A DNA stretch of 64,000 nucleotides from Haladaptatus sp. DYF46. GTDB lineage: Archaea > Halobacteriota > Halobacteria > Halobacteriales > Haladaptataceae. Location of the stretch: positions 1 to 64,000 of the forward strand of contig NZ_JAJFAY010000002.1 in assembly GCF_021083305.1 (NCBI RefSeq), in the 5' to 3' direction. The translations under genes were made by a program, and so were the position numbers. Shown here one piece after another: positions 1-9,308 of the stretch (its first letter is position 1; the number at the start of each line of letters is the position of its first letter). Below the pieces are notes generated by a model, which was not told where the DNA came from, searched no databases, and saw nothing but the letters and a program-made list of their open reading frames with translations.

Positions 1-127
1 GGGTGGGCAGTCGGCCGAGCGTTCAGCGGTGGCTTGAGCAGTTTGTGCATTACTATAACCATCAGCGACCGCATCAATCGCTTGAAAACCGAACACCTGT
101 CGAGGAGGAGCTTAACTAGACAGTGCC
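1..127 (+). mobile_element. Right end of an insertion sequence, cut by the window edge
   Basis: The element contains the last codons of an integrase-core transposase and ends with a 17-bp terminal sequence at 111-127. Its reverse complement (GGCACTGTCTAGTTAAG) is identical to the left terminal repeat of the small element at 57599-57828. The transposase stop codon TAG lies inside this terminal repeat. The left part of the element and any target duplication are outside the window, so the family cannot be fixed. A terminal repeat starting GGCACTGT is reminiscent of IS6-type ends, but the protein tail looks like an IS3/IS481-type rve domain. Confidence 0.75.
3..119 (+). CDS. Transposase, C-terminal fragment (integrase-core/rve type)
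   Basis: Thirty-eight C-terminal residues are present, read in the third forward frame, with no start in the window. The motif FVHYYNHQRPHQSLENRTPV followed by EEELN is the typical end of the DDE integrase core of IS3/IS481-like transposases (Tyr-Tyr-Asn, then RPHxSL and RTP). It probably belongs to an intact element lying to the left. Only the tail is visible, so activity cannot be judged. Confidence 0.75.
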   Translation: MGSRPSVQRWLEQFVHYYNHQRPHQSLENRTPVEEELN

Positions 128-387
128 GCCGATGTTTTCATCACGATAACCATACCTGTCCTGATGCTGTCAAGAAAGAACACAACCTCGGTCTCGAAAG
201 AGATGAGTCAGCGAACACCACGCTGAAAGATAGGCGCGCATCAAATCTATACTCCGAGGTTGTGGAAGGTGACGGCTTTCGGTACGACGAGATACGTGAC
301 GAAGGCTGTCGGGGCGACAGTCGCCGTGACGCTCCCGAAACCATCTCCGATGACCGGAAATTCCGTGGATGTCCGAAAAAGGGTTCG

Positions 388-893
388 TTACCGCTCATAG
401 ACGACGGACGCGTCGTACCGTGCGACCCGCGTTCCGTTGTCGTGGAGTTCGACGTGCAGTCGCCCGACGAGCGGAGCGGTTCCCACGGGTCGTCCGAAAC
501 CGCTCACGTTCTCCCCGCCAATACCGATGACTGCACGTCGAACAGTCGGTCCCCGTCCAACGTCACCGCAAGTTTCGAGACGTTCGCATCCGAACGCCAC
601 TGTATCGAAATGATGACTTCCCGGTCGCTACCGTGCATCGTCGGCCGAATGTCGATGAGGGCACCTTCCTTCGTTTCGTTCGTGACGGCACAGGCTTCCG
701 ACTGAAGTGTCGTCGTAGTTTGGGTGGTGCTAGATTGAGTGGTGCTAGATACTCCTATCGCGGTGTCCGTGGTAGTTCGACCGGGAGTAGAGTGGGTCGA
801 CGTCGTCGTCGTTGCCGAATCGAACATCGAACCGTTACATCCCGCGAGAAGCAAGAAGAGGACGAGACAGAGTGGTTTCAGGATTCGTTTCAC
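388..893 (-). pseudogene. Lipoprotein gene with an apparent frameshift
   Basis: The reading frame from 893 starts with a lipoprotein signal (hydrophobic LCLVLFLLLAGC with lipobox Cys19) and a Thr/Ser-rich linker (about residues 25-65), then a beta-rich segment reaching DGDRLFDVQ. This frame stops at 504. The frame one base earlier continues smoothly from about 530 with ENVSGFGRPVGTAPLVGRLH and ends VYER at the stop at 388. The two pieces read as one protein of about 165 residues, so a one-base loss (or a sequencing error) near 505-530 is the simplest reading. Function is unknown; Cys-anchored Thr-rich lipoproteins are common on haloarchaeal membranes. Confidence 0.5.
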
Positions 894-945
894 CTGTCAG
901 CAGAGGAGGAAACGAAAGATACGGTTTGTGATGTGAACCGTTCGA

Positions 946-2367
946 TTAGTCGTCCAGCGCGTGCCACGAAAGCCGCAGGTTCCGTGCCGCGCTCGCTTGG
1001 TCGATGCGCCTCGCGGTGGTCTTCTGCGGTGCGGACTCCAGCGTCTCGTCGTCCTCCTCGATGACGGCGTTGAACGCGTCGGCGAGTTCGTCCAACGTCT
1101 TTCGATTCTCGATTTCCGTCGGTTCGGTCATCAGGGCCTCGGAAACGATCTCGGGCCACTTCGTCGTCGGTGGGTGGACGCCGTAGTCGAGCATCCGTTT
1201 CGCCACGTCGGCCGCATCTTGGTCGCCCGCGCTGGCGACGAACTCGTGGTGGAACGGCGAGAACGGGACCTCGTAGTCGATTTGGGAGGCGAGGTAGTTC
1301 GCGTTGAGAACGGCTTTCGCGCTGGCGTCGCTCAATCCGTTGTCACCCAATCGCGCGATGTAGGCGTAGGCCTTGATCAACACGAGCCAGTTGCCCGTGA
1401 AGCCGTGAACCTTGCCGATGGTGCGTTCGGGGTCGAAGCGCTCGTACGTTCCGTTCGTCTTTTCGACCCGCGGGGCGGGCAGGAACTCGGCCAGTTTCTC
1501 GCCGACGCCGATGGGACCGGCACCGGGACCGCCGCCCCCGTGCGGCGTGGCGAACGTCTTGTGGACGTTGTAGTGCATGATGTCGAAGCCCATGTCGCCG
1601 GGTCGGGCGCGGCCGAGGAGGGCGTTCAGGTTCGCGCCGTCGTAGTAGAGCAGGCCGCCCGCACCGTGGACGATTTCCGCGATTTGCTCGATGTCGCGCT
1701 CGAACAGGCCGAGCGTGTTCGGGTTGGTGAGCATGAACAGCGCCGTGCTGTCGCCGGTCGCCGCTTCGAGCGCCTCGATATCGACGCGGCCGTCGTCCGC
1801 GCTGGGAAGTTCGACCACGTCGTACCCGCCGAGCGCCGCGCTGGCGGGGTTGGTTCCGTGGGCGCTGTCGGGGACGATGATTTCGGTGCGTTGGTCGCCT
1901 TGGCCGTTCGCCTCGTGGAAGGCCTTCGCGACGAGGATTCCGGTGAACTCGCCCGCCGCTCCCGCGGGGGGTTGGAGGCTAACCGCGTCCATTCCGCCGA
2001 TTCGGCCGAGGAAGTCCTGCAAGCCGTACAGGAGTTCGAGGGTTCCCTGGACGCTCCCCTCGGAACGGTCGGGGTGGACGCTCGCACCGGGGAGCGCCGC
2101 CACGTCCTCGGTGAACTTCGGGTTGTACTTCATCGTACAGGAACCGAGCGGGTACGGGCCGCTGTCGATACCGTAGTTCATCTGGCTCAGTCGGGTGTAG
2201 TGACGGGCCAACTCGGGTTCGGACAGTTCGGGCAGATCGAGGCTATCACGGGTCAACTCGTCGGGGAGCGACGACTCGATTTCGACCTCTTTTCCGTCCT
2301 TCTCGGACAGGAGCGGTTCGTACAGGTCCTCGTCGTCGTGTTCCCACTTCGCTTGCGTGTATTGCAT
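946..2367 (-). CDS. gcvPB: Glycine dehydrogenase (decarboxylating) subunit 2
   Basis: This is the 473-residue PLP-binding half of the split P-protein of the glycine cleavage system. With GcvPA it decarboxylates glycine and passes the aminomethyl group to lipoylated GcvH. The PLP lysine is seen in the motif NVHKTFATPHGGGGPG (Lys270 in this numbering), and the N-terminal GSCTMKYNP and the SLQPPAGAAGE segment are family signatures. Its start codon overlaps the gcvPA stop by one base (TAATG), which implies translational coupling. The length is normal for the archaeal/Gram-positive two-subunit form. Confidence 0.96.
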   Translation of the reverse strand: MQYTQAKWEHDDEDLYEPLLSEKDGKEVEIESSLPDELTRDSLDLPELSEPELARHYTRLSQMNYGIDSGPYPLGSCTMKYNPKFTEDVAALPGASVHPDRSEGSVQGTLELLYGLQDFLGRIGGMDAVSLQPPAGAAGEFTGILVAKAFHEANGQGDQRTEIIVPDSAHGTNPASAALGGYDVVELPSADDGRVDIEALEAATGDSTALFMLTNPNTLGLFERDIEQIAEIVHGAGGLLYYDGANLNALLGRARPGDMGFDIMHYNVHKTFATPHGGGGPGAGPIGVGEKLAEFLPAPRVEKTNGTYERFDPERTIGKVHGFTGNWLVLIKAYAYIARLGDNGLSDASAKAVLNANYLASQIDYEVPFSPFHHEFVASAGDQDAADVAKRMLDYGVHPPTTKWPEIVSEALMTEPTEIENRKTLDELADAFNAVIEEDDETLESAPQKTTARRIDQASAARNLRLSWHALDD

Positions 2368-3755
2368 TACTTCGCCACCTCCGCGAACAGCGTGACGAAC
2401 TCGCCGACGGCGTGTTCGTTCACGTCGGTCACACAGACCTGTACCTCGTGTTCACCGACCTCGTGGACCGCGAAGCCGCGTTCCTCCAAGTCGGCGACGA
2501 TGGGCGGCGCGGGTTGGTCGGTGCGGGCGACGAACTCGCGGAAGTGATGGCGGTCGTTCACCGGCGCTTGCACGCCGCTGATGTCGTCGAGTCGCTCGGC
2601 GAGGTCGTCGGCCAGCGTGACGCATTTCTCGGCCAACTCGACCAACCCGGACGACCCGAGATACGCGATGTGCATCGCGGTTCGGAGGGCGACCCACGCC
2701 TGATTCGTGCAGATGTTCGAGGTGGCACGCTCCCGGCGGATGTGCTGTTCGCGCGTCTGGAGGGTGAGGGTGTAGGCGCGGTTGCCGCGCGCTTCGGCGG
2801 CGTCGCCGCCTTCGCCCCGTTGCGCCGTCGGCGCAACGCTTTCTTCACTGACGCCGACGAGCCGCCCCGGAACCTGCCGGACGAACTCCTCGCGGGTGGC
2901 GAACAGGCCGAGTCCCATCCCGTAACTCGTCGGCAGGCCGAGCGTCGCGGCGTCGCCGACGACCACGTCGGCCCCCACCGCGGCGGGTTCCTGCAACAGC
3001 GCGAGCGCGACGGGGTCGGTGCCGAGACAGAACAGCGCATCGTGGTCGTGCGCGAGGGCACCGATATCCGTGAGATTCTCCTCGATGGTCCCGCGCGTCG
3101 TCGGGTTTTCGGCGTAGACGAGGACCGTCTCCTCGTCCGTCGCCTCGGCCAGCGAGTCGAGGTCCACGTTCCCGTCGTCCATCGCGTACTCGTCCACGAC
3201 GAGCCCCGGCCCGTCGGTGTAGTTTTCGAGGACGCTCCGACGTTCGGGGAGGAGCGAATCGGGAACGAGAACGCGGTTGCCGCTGGTCTTTCGCACGCGT
3301 GCGGCGAGGAGTGCCGATTCTGCCAGCGCCGTCGCGTGGTCGTACATCGAGGCGTTGGCGATTTCGAGGCCGGTCAACTCGACCAGCATCGACTGGTACT
3401 CGAACAGCGCCTGTAGGAATCCCTGCGTGACCTCGGGTTGGTACTGGGTGTACGAGGTCAAAAACTCCGACCTGTCGGCGAGGTGGTCGACCAGCGAGGG
3501 GACGTAGTGGCTATAGTGGCCGCGTCCCAGAAACTCCGTCAGACTGCGGTTCTCGCCCAGTGTTCGCTGCAACTCGCGGCGGGTCGCCTGCTCAGTGCGT
3601 GTTTCGATGCCGAATTCGCCGTCGAAGCGAACCGACTCGGGGATGTCGAAGAGGTCTTCGACGCTCCCGACACCGACAGCATCGAGCATCGCCGCCGTCT
3701 CCTCGGCCGTGTGCGGTGCGTACGGACTTCCCGTACTCGCGTTGCCTCCGGTCAT
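2367..3755 (-). CDS. gcvPA: Glycine dehydrogenase (decarboxylating) subunit 1
   Basis: A 462-residue first half of the heterodimeric P-protein. Family features include the N-terminal [19 protein letters not shown], the [18 protein letters not shown] region, and [20 protein letters not shown], which is highly characteristic of GcvPA. It lacks the PLP lysine, which is supplied by GcvPB. It is first in a gcvPA-gcvPB transcript with its own promoter (TATA at 3781-3790) and follows gcvH after a 254-bp gap, so the four genes are probably transcribed as two units. Confidence 0.96.
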   Translation of the reverse strand: MTGGNASTGSPYAPHTAEETAAMLDAVGVGSVEDLFDIPESVRFDGEFGIETRTEQATRRELQRTLGENRSLTEFLGRGHYSHYVPSLVDHLADRSEFLTSYTQYQPEVTQGFLQALFEYQSMLVELTGLEIANASMYDHATALAESALLAARVRKTSGNRVLVPDSLLPERRSVLENYTDGPGLVVDEYAMDDGNVDLDSLAEATDEETVLVYAENPTTRGTIEENLTDIGALAHDHDALFCLGTDPVALALLQEPAAVGADVVVGDAATLGLPTSYGMGLGLFATREEFVRQVPGRLVGVSEESVAPTAQRGEGGDAAEARGNRAYTLTLQTREQHIRRERATSNICTNQAWVALRTAMHIAYLGSSGLVELAEKCVTLADDLAERLDDISGVQAPVNDRHHFREFVARTDQPAPPIVADLEERGFAVHEVGEHEVQVCVTDVNEHAVGEFVTLFAEVAK

Positions 3756-3780
3756 TGATTCCGGCTAGGGAGCGCACCCT

Positions 3781-3790
3781 TTTAATATGC
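3781..3790 (-). promoter_or_regulatory. TATA box of gcvPA-gcvPB
   Basis: On the minus strand GCATATTAAA lies 26-35 nt upstream of the gcvPA ATG. That spacing predicts transcription starting at or next to the start codon, i.e. a leaderless mRNA, as is common in haloarchaea. This is inferred from sequence only. Confidence 0.55.
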
Positions 3791-4009
3791 GAGGAAAGCG
3801 ACCGCGCGAGTTGCACAGTTATGTATACATTCGTACTGTCGTCGCCGTGAGAGGCGGTAAAGTATGCACGGAAACGCAAACGAAGGGGGAATCTTCCCGG
3901 TCAGTCATTCGGATTCTATCGCCGGGCAACGACGACGTCCGACCGTCCGCCGTCGCTCGGCTATCGTCGTGACGTCGGGCGAAAAAGCGAGTGACTCGGT
4001 CGGAGAGCG

Positions 4010-4393
4010 TTACTCTATCTGCTCGCGGTACTCGTCCGCGGAGAGGAGGTCGTCCAGTTCGCCCTCGTCGTCGAGTTCGACTTCGAGCATCCATCCGTCG
4101 CCGAACGGGTCCTCGTTGACGAGTTCCGGGGTGCTCTCCAACTCGTCGTTGACGGCCGTGACGGTTCCGGAAACGGGCGAGTAGAGGTCCGAAACCGCTT
4201 TGATGCTCTCGACGACGCCGAGGTCGCCTTCCTGTTCTAGTTCGTCACCTTCGGAGGGAAGTTCGACGAACACGACGTCGCCCAGTTCGTCCTGTGCGAA
4301 ATCGGTGATGCCGATTTTCCCGGTTCCGTCGTTTACTTCCACCCATTCGTGCGATTCAAGATACTTGCGGTTTTCTGGTACTTCGAAGCTCAT
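4010..4393 (-). CDS. gcvH: Glycine cleavage system H protein
   Basis: A 127-residue lipoyl carrier that shuttles the aminomethyl group between P-, T- and L-proteins. The lipoyl-lysine hairpin is [18 protein letters not shown] with the modified residue at Lys65. The protein is very acidic, as expected for a halophile. It starts on the last base of the gcvT stop (TAATG overlap), so gcvT and gcvH are translationally coupled. The length matches the family. Confidence 0.96.
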   Translation of the reverse strand: MSFEVPENRKYLESHEWVEVNDGTGKIGITDFAQDELGDVVFVELPSEGDELEQEGDLGVVESIKAVSDLYSPVSGTVTAVNDELESTPELVNEDPFGDGWMLEVELDDEGELDDLLSADEYREQIE

Positions 4394-5487
4394 TATTTGT
4401 CTTTCAGAAACGGCGTGCTCTCAACCTTTGCCTTTTTCGACTGTCCGCGCACCATCACGCGGATGACGGTTCCGGGGTCCGCGTAGTCCGTCGGAACGTA
4501 TCCCAGACCGATGGGTTCGCCGAGCGTCGGACTCATCGTCCCGCTCGTGACCGTCCCGATGATGGTGTCTTCGGTACTCGTGATGTCGTAGCCGTGTCGT
4601 GGAACGCCCCTGTCCACGAGTCGGAATCCGACGAACGTCTCCCCGACGCCCTCCTCTTTCGCCTGTTCGAGCGCATCACGGCCCACGAACTCCGTATCGA
4701 GTTTCACCGTGAAACCTACTTTGGCCTCGTAGGGGTTCCGCGGGTCGTCTTCGTAGTCGAAATCCTGCCCCGAGAGTAGATAGCCCATCTCGGTTCGGAG
4801 CGTGTCGCGCGCGCCGAGCCCGCAGGGCTGACAGTCGAAGGCGTCCCAGACGGTTTCGGCCTCGTCCGACGGCAGGATGAGTTCGTATCCGTCTTCGCCC
4901 GTGTAACCGGTGCGGGCAACCCAGCACCGAACGCCCGCGACGTTCGCGTACTCCGCTTCGAACTTCGAGAGGTCGGCGAGCGACTCGTCCGCGGCCTCGT
5001 TTACCGCATCGGCCGCGTCGGGGCCTTGGACCGCGTACATCGCGTAGTCGTCCGTCGCGTTGCGGATTTCCGCGTCCAGATCCCACTCGCTACGGAACCG
5101 CTTCCAGCGGTCGTGCATCATCTCGTCGTGGCCGGCGTTGGGGATGAACAGGAACTCCGCGCCGTCGTCCTCCGGCAGTCGGTAGAGAACGGTGTCGTCC
5201 ATGATGATGCCGTCCTCGTCGGTTATCATCGCGTACTGGGAGTCACCGGGCGACAACTGGGTCACGTCGTTGGTCGTCAATCGTTGCATGAGACGCTCGG
5301 CATCGGGTCCGCTGACCTCTATTTCCCCCATGTGGGAGACGTCGAAGATGCCGACGGAGTGCCGGACGCTCTCGTGTTCTTGCTTTATCGAATCGAATTC
5401 GACCGGCATATCCCAGCCGCCGAACTCGGTGAACGTCGCGCCCCGCTCGTCGTGTCGGTCGCGCAACGGCGGTTTCCGAAGGGGCAT
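4393..5487 (-). CDS. gcvT: Glycine cleavage system aminomethyltransferase (T protein)
   Basis: This 364-residue tetrahydrofolate-dependent aminomethyltransferase releases ammonia from aminomethyl-GcvH and forms methylene-THF. The sequence shows the expected [20 protein letters not shown] start, [16 protein letters not shown], the [13 protein letters not shown] motif, the [12 protein letters not shown] helix, and [19 protein letters not shown] near the C-terminus. It is the first gene of the gcvT-gcvH unit. The AT-rich stretch around 5505-5520 is the likely promoter. Confidence 0.95.
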   Translation of the reverse strand: MPLRKPPLRDRHDERGATFTEFGGWDMPVEFDSIKQEHESVRHSVGIFDVSHMGEIEVSGPDAERLMQRLTTNDVTQLSPGDSQYAMITDEDGIIMDDTVLYRLPEDDGAEFLFIPNAGHDEMMHDRWKRFRSEWDLDAEIRNATDDYAMYAVQGPDAADAVNEAADESLADLSKFEAEYANVAGVRCWVARTGYTGEDGYELILPSDEAETVWDAFDCQPCGLGARDTLRTEMGYLLSGQDFDYEDDPRNPYEAKVGFTVKLDTEFVGRDALEQAKEEGVGETFVGFRLVDRGVPRHGYDITSTEDTIIGTVTSGTMSPTLGEPIGLGYVPTDYADPGTVIRVMVRGQSKKAKVESTPFLKDK

Positions 5488-5575
5488 ACCCGAACCCTCG
5501 AAGCGTAGTAAGTAATGTTTTGTTTTCTCCCCCGCGACTGCCGGGGTCGATTCGAGACCGTTGTCTCCTGCCTTC

Positions 5576-5743
5576 TCACGCCGGTTCGACGACGATTTGC
5601 CCGTCCCGCTTCTTGAACACGAGTCGGTCGCCCTCTTTCACTTCCTCGCCCGCCTCTTCGAACTCCTCTCGAACCGCCTTGATGAGGCTGATTCGCCAGC
5701 GTTGTGTTACGGTCGTCGTGCCGAGTATCTGTTCGGACGTCAT
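5576..5743 (-). CDS. Small AbrB/SpoVT-like DNA-binding protein
   Basis: A 55-residue protein starting MTSEQILGTTTVTQRWRI and containing EFEEAGEEVKEGDRLVFKKR and GQIVVEPA. The pattern of a short N-terminal strand with a T-x-x-x-R turn, then a helix, then EGDRLVF and a final strand is that of swapped-hairpin AbrB-type domains found as stand-alone proteins in haloarchaea. Target DNA is unknown. It lies between gcvT and a divergent gene (5808) and could regulate either; this is an inference. It ends at TGA (5576-5578). Confidence 0.7.
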   Translation of the reverse strand: MTSEQILGTTTVTQRWRISLIKAVREEFEEAGEEVKEGDRLVFKKRDGQIVVEPA

Positions 5744-5807
5744 CTACATCCCCCCAAGTAATCGGTACCGTTATGGATTTGTAGCTATTTCGACTAAATA
5801 GTCACAT

Positions 5808-6260
5808 ATGACTATAATGACACAACGCCGTGTCCGTCGGATACACGACAGGGAGGCGAGGTGTGTCCTCGTCCGTGGGTGGAAGTCACCGATCGAACCA
5901 CTCGATACCGTCGTCGCGTTCGATGCGGGATTCGTCGCGACGTACCGAGGGGATACTCCGAATCTTCCCGTGTACGTCACGACGCCGAAGGAGGACGGGC
6001 GAGAACGACGACGATTCGACACGCGAACGCTGTTGGACGCCACCGACTACGTGGCACGGATGCTCTCCGATGGGGTGTTCGACGCCGTTTGGTTTCGCCA
6101 ACACCCACATTTGGTCGATTGTCTCCATCCGATTCGCGTCGGCGCGCTCGAACGGCGATTGGCCGAGACGGCCGAGGGGTCCGGGGCGACGCTGGTGACG
6201 TGGACGGACGAGACGACGCCCGCCAACGACGCGGTTTACGACGACATCGTCGAGTCCTGA
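5808..6260 (+). CDS. Conserved hypothetical protein (haloarchaeal)
   Basis: This 150-residue ORF has good acidic haloarchaeal composition in its second half but a basic N-terminus (TQRRVRRIHDREARC). No catalytic motif was recognised. The start could be 5808 or the ATG at 5817. An AT-rich stretch at 5780-5800 fits a promoter shared with the divergent AbrB-like gene. Its 3' end overlaps the convergent zinc-finger gene by 25 bp. Function unknown. Confidence 0.6.
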   Translation: MTIMTQRRVRRIHDREARCVLVRGWKSPIEPLDTVVAFDAGFVATYRGDTPNLPVYVTTPKEDGRERRRFDTRTLLDATDYVARMLSDGVFDAVWFRQHPHLVDCLHPIRVGALERRLAETAEGSGATLVTWTDETTPANDAVYDDIVES

Positions 6261-6430
6261 AGTCGGTCGAACAGTCGCGTCGGGTCGCCGTCGACGTCGG
6301 TACTCTCACAGGCCGGACATTGGACACAGAACGACCAGTCGCACGGCGTCGCGTCGGTGTTCGTAACACGAGCGGCGACGTCGAGAAGCAAGACGAACGA
6401 ATCGGAGTGTCCACAGTTTTGGCAGTTCAT
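6236..6430 (-). CDS. Small zinc-ribbon protein
   Basis: A 64-residue ORF starting MNCQNCGHSDSF, with a second knuckle CVQCPACES. Two CxxC pairs about 30 residues apart (plus one extra Cys) are a classical zinc ribbon. The start at 6430 is chosen because the knuckle immediately follows it; the frame opens further upstream to 6457. Small zinc-ribbon proteins of this size are abundant in haloarchaea, and most are uncharacterised. It is tail-to-tail with the 5808 gene, overlapping it slightly. Confidence 0.65.
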   Translation of the reverse strand: MNCQNCGHSDSFVLLLDVAARVTNTDATPCDWSFCVQCPACESTDVDGDPTRLFDRLQDSTMSS

Positions 6431-6512
6431 GGGTAGCGGACCGACTGGTGGATTCACGTTGTCGGCCGTCCCGGAGTGGTCCCGTTTCGCTACTTGAACG
6501 TTCGGGTCGTCT

Positions 6513-6559
6513 GGGGAGAAGTAGGAGAAGAGAAGAGAGGAGAGGGAGGAAAGGAAAAT
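6513..6559 (+). repeat. Polypurine tract
   Basis: A run of about 47 bases is almost entirely A and G, apart from one T at about 6522. It includes GGAGAAGAGAAGAGAGG and GGAGGAAAGGAAAA. It lies in the 177-bp intergenic region upstream of the cupredoxin gene at 6635 and could form triplex or unusual structures. No gene is seen in it. Confidence 0.7.
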
Positions 6560-6634
6560 ATTCGATTTTCAACAACTGGGAATCGGATACCGGTATTTTT
6601 TGCCGCGGACGTGTAGGTAACCCTGTATTTTCGC

Positions 6635-7393
6635 ATGACCCCAAATCACGACAGACGGACGATGCTGAAAGCGACCGGCGCGTTGGCACTCGGAACCCCC
6701 TTCGGCGGCTGTCTCGCGCTCGGCCAACCCGATTCGAACGGCGACGGTTCCGAAGCGAATATCACCGTGACCGTCGGCAGGAACGGAAACCTCGGGTTCG
6801 AACCCCGAGACGTCACGGTCCTTCCCGGAACGACTGTGGAGTGGGTGTGGGACTCGGACACCCACAACATCTACGTGGACGACCAACCCGAGGGCGCGAA
6901 CTGGCAGGGGACGCCCGGTAAAGTATCGAAGCTGTACGACGACGGATATCGCTACGCACATACCTTCGACGTACTGGGCAGGTACGAGTACTACTGCGCC
7001 CCGCACAAGGCGGCGGGGGCGACCGGAACGGTCACGGTCGCCGAATCGAAGGACGCCGACGCGGAACCGCCGGAAAACCACGCGACGAAAGCCGACCTTC
7101 CGGTCGAAGTCGGTCCCGAGGGGTACCTCGAATTCGCGCCCGGTACGGACCGTCCGCTCGCCGTCCCCGTTGGAACCGAAGTCGCCTTCGTCTGGAAGTC
7201 GGACGGCAACAATCTCGTCGTCGACGAGCAACCCGACGGCGCGAACTGGCGGGGAACGCCCGGTGGGTCGAGCGATCTCTACGACGAGGGGTACGAGTAC
7301 GGCCACACCTTCGACGTTCCGGGGTTCTACAAATTCCACAGCGCGCCGTACGAGAGCGCAGGGATGATCGGCGAAATGTACGTCACGGAGTAG
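6635..7393 (+). CDS. Two-domain halocyanin-like Tat lipoprotein
   Basis: This 252-residue protein has a Tat-type signal (HDRRTMLKATGALALG) and a lipobox ending GGC, so it is exported folded and lipid-anchored. Two cupredoxin domains follow (about residues 44-137 and 155-252), related by duplication: both carry ANWxGTPG, LYDxGY and HTFDV. Domain 1 keeps copper ligands His (DTHNIY), Cys and His (YYCAPHK) but has Ala where the axial Met is expected (AAGATG). Domain 2 keeps Met (SAGMIG) but has Asn, Ser and Tyr at the other three positions. Domain 1 may bind copper; domain 2 probably does not. Role in electron transfer is inferred from the family. Confidence 0.85.
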   Translation: MTPNHDRRTMLKATGALALGTPFGGCLALGQPDSNGDGSEANITVTVGRNGNLGFEPRDVTVLPGTTVEWVWDSDTHNIYVDDQPEGANWQGTPGKVSKLYDDGYRYAHTFDVLGRYEYYCAPHKAAGATGTVTVAESKDADAEPPENHATKADLPVEVGPEGYLEFAPGTDRPLAVPVGTEVAFVWKSDGNNLVVDEQPDGANWRGTPGGSSDLYDEGYEYGHTFDVPGFYKFHSAPYESAGMIGEMYVTE

Positions 7394-7447
7394 CCCTCCG
7401 CCGATTTCCGCCGGTTCCCGCCGATTCCCGCCGTTTCGTCCGTCGCG

Positions 7448-9142
7448 TCAGTCGTTGCTGGGGGTTGAATCGAGGCCGTATTCGGACGCGCGGGCGCGCC
7501 AGAACTCCTCGTAGGCTTCGTTGTCGGGGTCGTCGCGGACGGTGCTTTGGCCGGTGTCGACCCGGTCGAGTTTGAGGTCCACCTCTTGGAGCAGTCGTTC
7601 GCCGATGTCGTCGCTGATGACGCCCGAGTGCATGGCGTCCATGATGGCGCTCTTTTCCTGTTTGAGGACGCGGCGCTCGCCGACGAGGAGTTCCTCGCGG
7701 CGGAGTCCGGGATTCTCCCGGAGCAGGCGGGAGATGGTGGTGTTCAGGTCGTCCTTTTCGTTTTCGTACTCGCCGCGGAAGTCGTCGTACACGTCGCCCG
7801 GAAGGTCACCGCGGTTGTGTAGGCGCTCCGCGGCGTCGAGGGCGGAATCGACCGCCCGTGCGCGCCCGAGGAGGAGTTCGTACAGTTCCTCCGTCTCCGT
7901 CCGTGTGATGATTCCGAGGCGGTCGAGGAGGTTGCTCATCGTCAGTCCTTGGACGACGAGGCTGAACGCCGCGACGCCGAACACCATCGAGCGGAGTTCA
8001 CCGATGTGCGGGAAGTCGCTTGGAAGTCCAAGCACGAGCGCGATGGGAATCGAGGCGTGCAGGCCGCCCCAGATCATCACGTGCTGGTAGGAGAACGGAA
8101 TGTCGCGCCGACCGAATCGATTGACCGCAGCGGTGAAGGGATAGACGGTGACGGCGCGGACGAAGATAGTGAGAACGATGGCGATCGCGATGAGTTGCCA
8201 GTTGTTCACCATCTGGTGAATGGGCGTCTTCGCGCCGATGAGGACGAAGATGAGGGTGTTGACGAGGAACGCGGCGGTATCCCACGTGTTGAACACCGAA
8301 ATCTTCGTCTGGGGACTCATGGCGTACTCCGCGCCGCGGTTACCGATGAGCAGTCCCGCAGTGACGGTGGCGATGACGCCGCTGACGTGGAGGTAGTGTT
8401 CCGCGAGCAGGAAACTGCCGTAGGCGAGGATGAGCGTGAGAACGATTTCGGTCATGTGCTCGTCCAGATTGATCATGACGCGATAGATGAGGTAGCCGGC
8501 GGCGAGGCCGACTATCAGGCCGCCGAGGCTGGCGACGATGATCTCAAGTCCCGTATTGACGAGGACCTTCGGCGTGATGAGTTCCGAGAGTTCGGTGTTG
8601 TTCTCTATCGAGTCCTTCACCAGAAGGAACAGCGCGGAGAAGACGACGACGCCGACGCCGTCGTTGAGCAGGCTCTCCCCTTCGACCAGCACCGACAGTC
8701 GTTCGGGTGCGCCCAGTTCCTCGAACAGCGCCAGCACCGACACGGGGTCGGTGGGGAGGATCATCGCGGCGAACAGCGTGGCGAGCAGGAGCGGATAACC
8801 GAACGCGTAGTGACCCAGCACCCCGAGGACGAGAATCGAGACGATGAGTCCGGGAACGGCGAGTACGAGTATCGGGACGAGGTTCTCGCGGAAGCTATCG
8901 AGGTCGGTGGTCGCCGCGCCCTCGAACAGTAACGGCGGAAGGAGGACGAGGAGGATGAGGTCGTGTGTGAGCGTGATGTCGATGTTGAGACCCAGTATCG
9001 AGACGGCGAGACCCGCGAGGAGGAGGGCGATCGTGTACGGGAATCGTCCGACCTTGGCGACGAAGATACCAACGCTCGCCGCGATGATGAAGACATCGAG
9101 GAGGTTGATGAGTCCGGCAGTGATTCCAGTCGGCGCAGCCAT
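7448..9142 (-). CDS. NhaP-type Na+/H+ (CPA1) antiporter
   Basis: A 564-residue membrane protein. The N-terminal about 400 residues form the antiporter core with hydrophobic helices. Signature segments are LPPLLFEGA, ILPTDPVSVLALFEELG and the ion-binding VEGESLLNDGVGVVVF (conserved Asn-Asp). The C-terminal about 150 residues are a charged cytoplasmic domain with likely coiled-coil character (RREELLVGERRVLKQEKSAI). The start at 9142 (MAAPTGITAG) is preferred over the longer frame, whose 42 extra residues are non-hydrophobic and unlike the family. It likely maintains Na+ and pH balance. Confidence 0.9.
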   Translation of the reverse strand: MAAPTGITAGLINLLDVFIIAASVGIFVAKVGRFPYTIALLLAGLAVSILGLNIDITLTHDLILLVLLPPLLFEGAATTDLDSFRENLVPILVLAVPGLIVSILVLGVLGHYAFGYPLLLATLFAAMILPTDPVSVLALFEELGAPERLSVLVEGESLLNDGVGVVVFSALFLLVKDSIENNTELSELITPKVLVNTGLEIIVASLGGLIVGLAAGYLIYRVMINLDEHMTEIVLTLILAYGSFLLAEHYLHVSGVIATVTAGLLIGNRGAEYAMSPQTKISVFNTWDTAAFLVNTLIFVLIGAKTPIHQMVNNWQLIAIAIVLTIFVRAVTVYPFTAAVNRFGRRDIPFSYQHVMIWGGLHASIPIALVLGLPSDFPHIGELRSMVFGVAAFSLVVQGLTMSNLLDRLGIITRTETEELYELLLGRARAVDSALDAAERLHNRGDLPGDVYDDFRGEYENEKDDLNTTISRLLRENPGLRREELLVGERRVLKQEKSAIMDAMHSGVISDDIGERLLQEVDLKLDRVDTGQSTVRDDPDNEAYEEFWRARASEYGLDSTPSND

Positions 9143-9308
9143 GGACGACGATTTGTCGTAACAACGGATAAACCGCGTGGTAGAATCACGGGAAGGATTC
9201 GCATTCGAAGTCGCCGTTGGCGGCGGGCGGTGGCCGGATGGCCGACTGTCACCGGCCGGCGTTTCCACTCACGGGGAAGCGACGGGAGAAGGGACCAATC
9301 GAAGGAGG

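Noticed and set aside
141..398. 85-codon minus-strand ORF beside the insertion sequence
   Set aside because: Ser/Arg-rich, no motif, and it overlaps the better-supported continuation of the lipoprotein gene.
961..2547. Long plus-strand open frame of 528 codons
   Set aside because: It is antisense to gcvPB/gcvPA; GC-rich third positions of the true genes keep the opposite frame open. No family motif.
2412..3416. Plus-strand open frame of 334 codons
   Set aside because: Shadow of gcvPA on the other strand.
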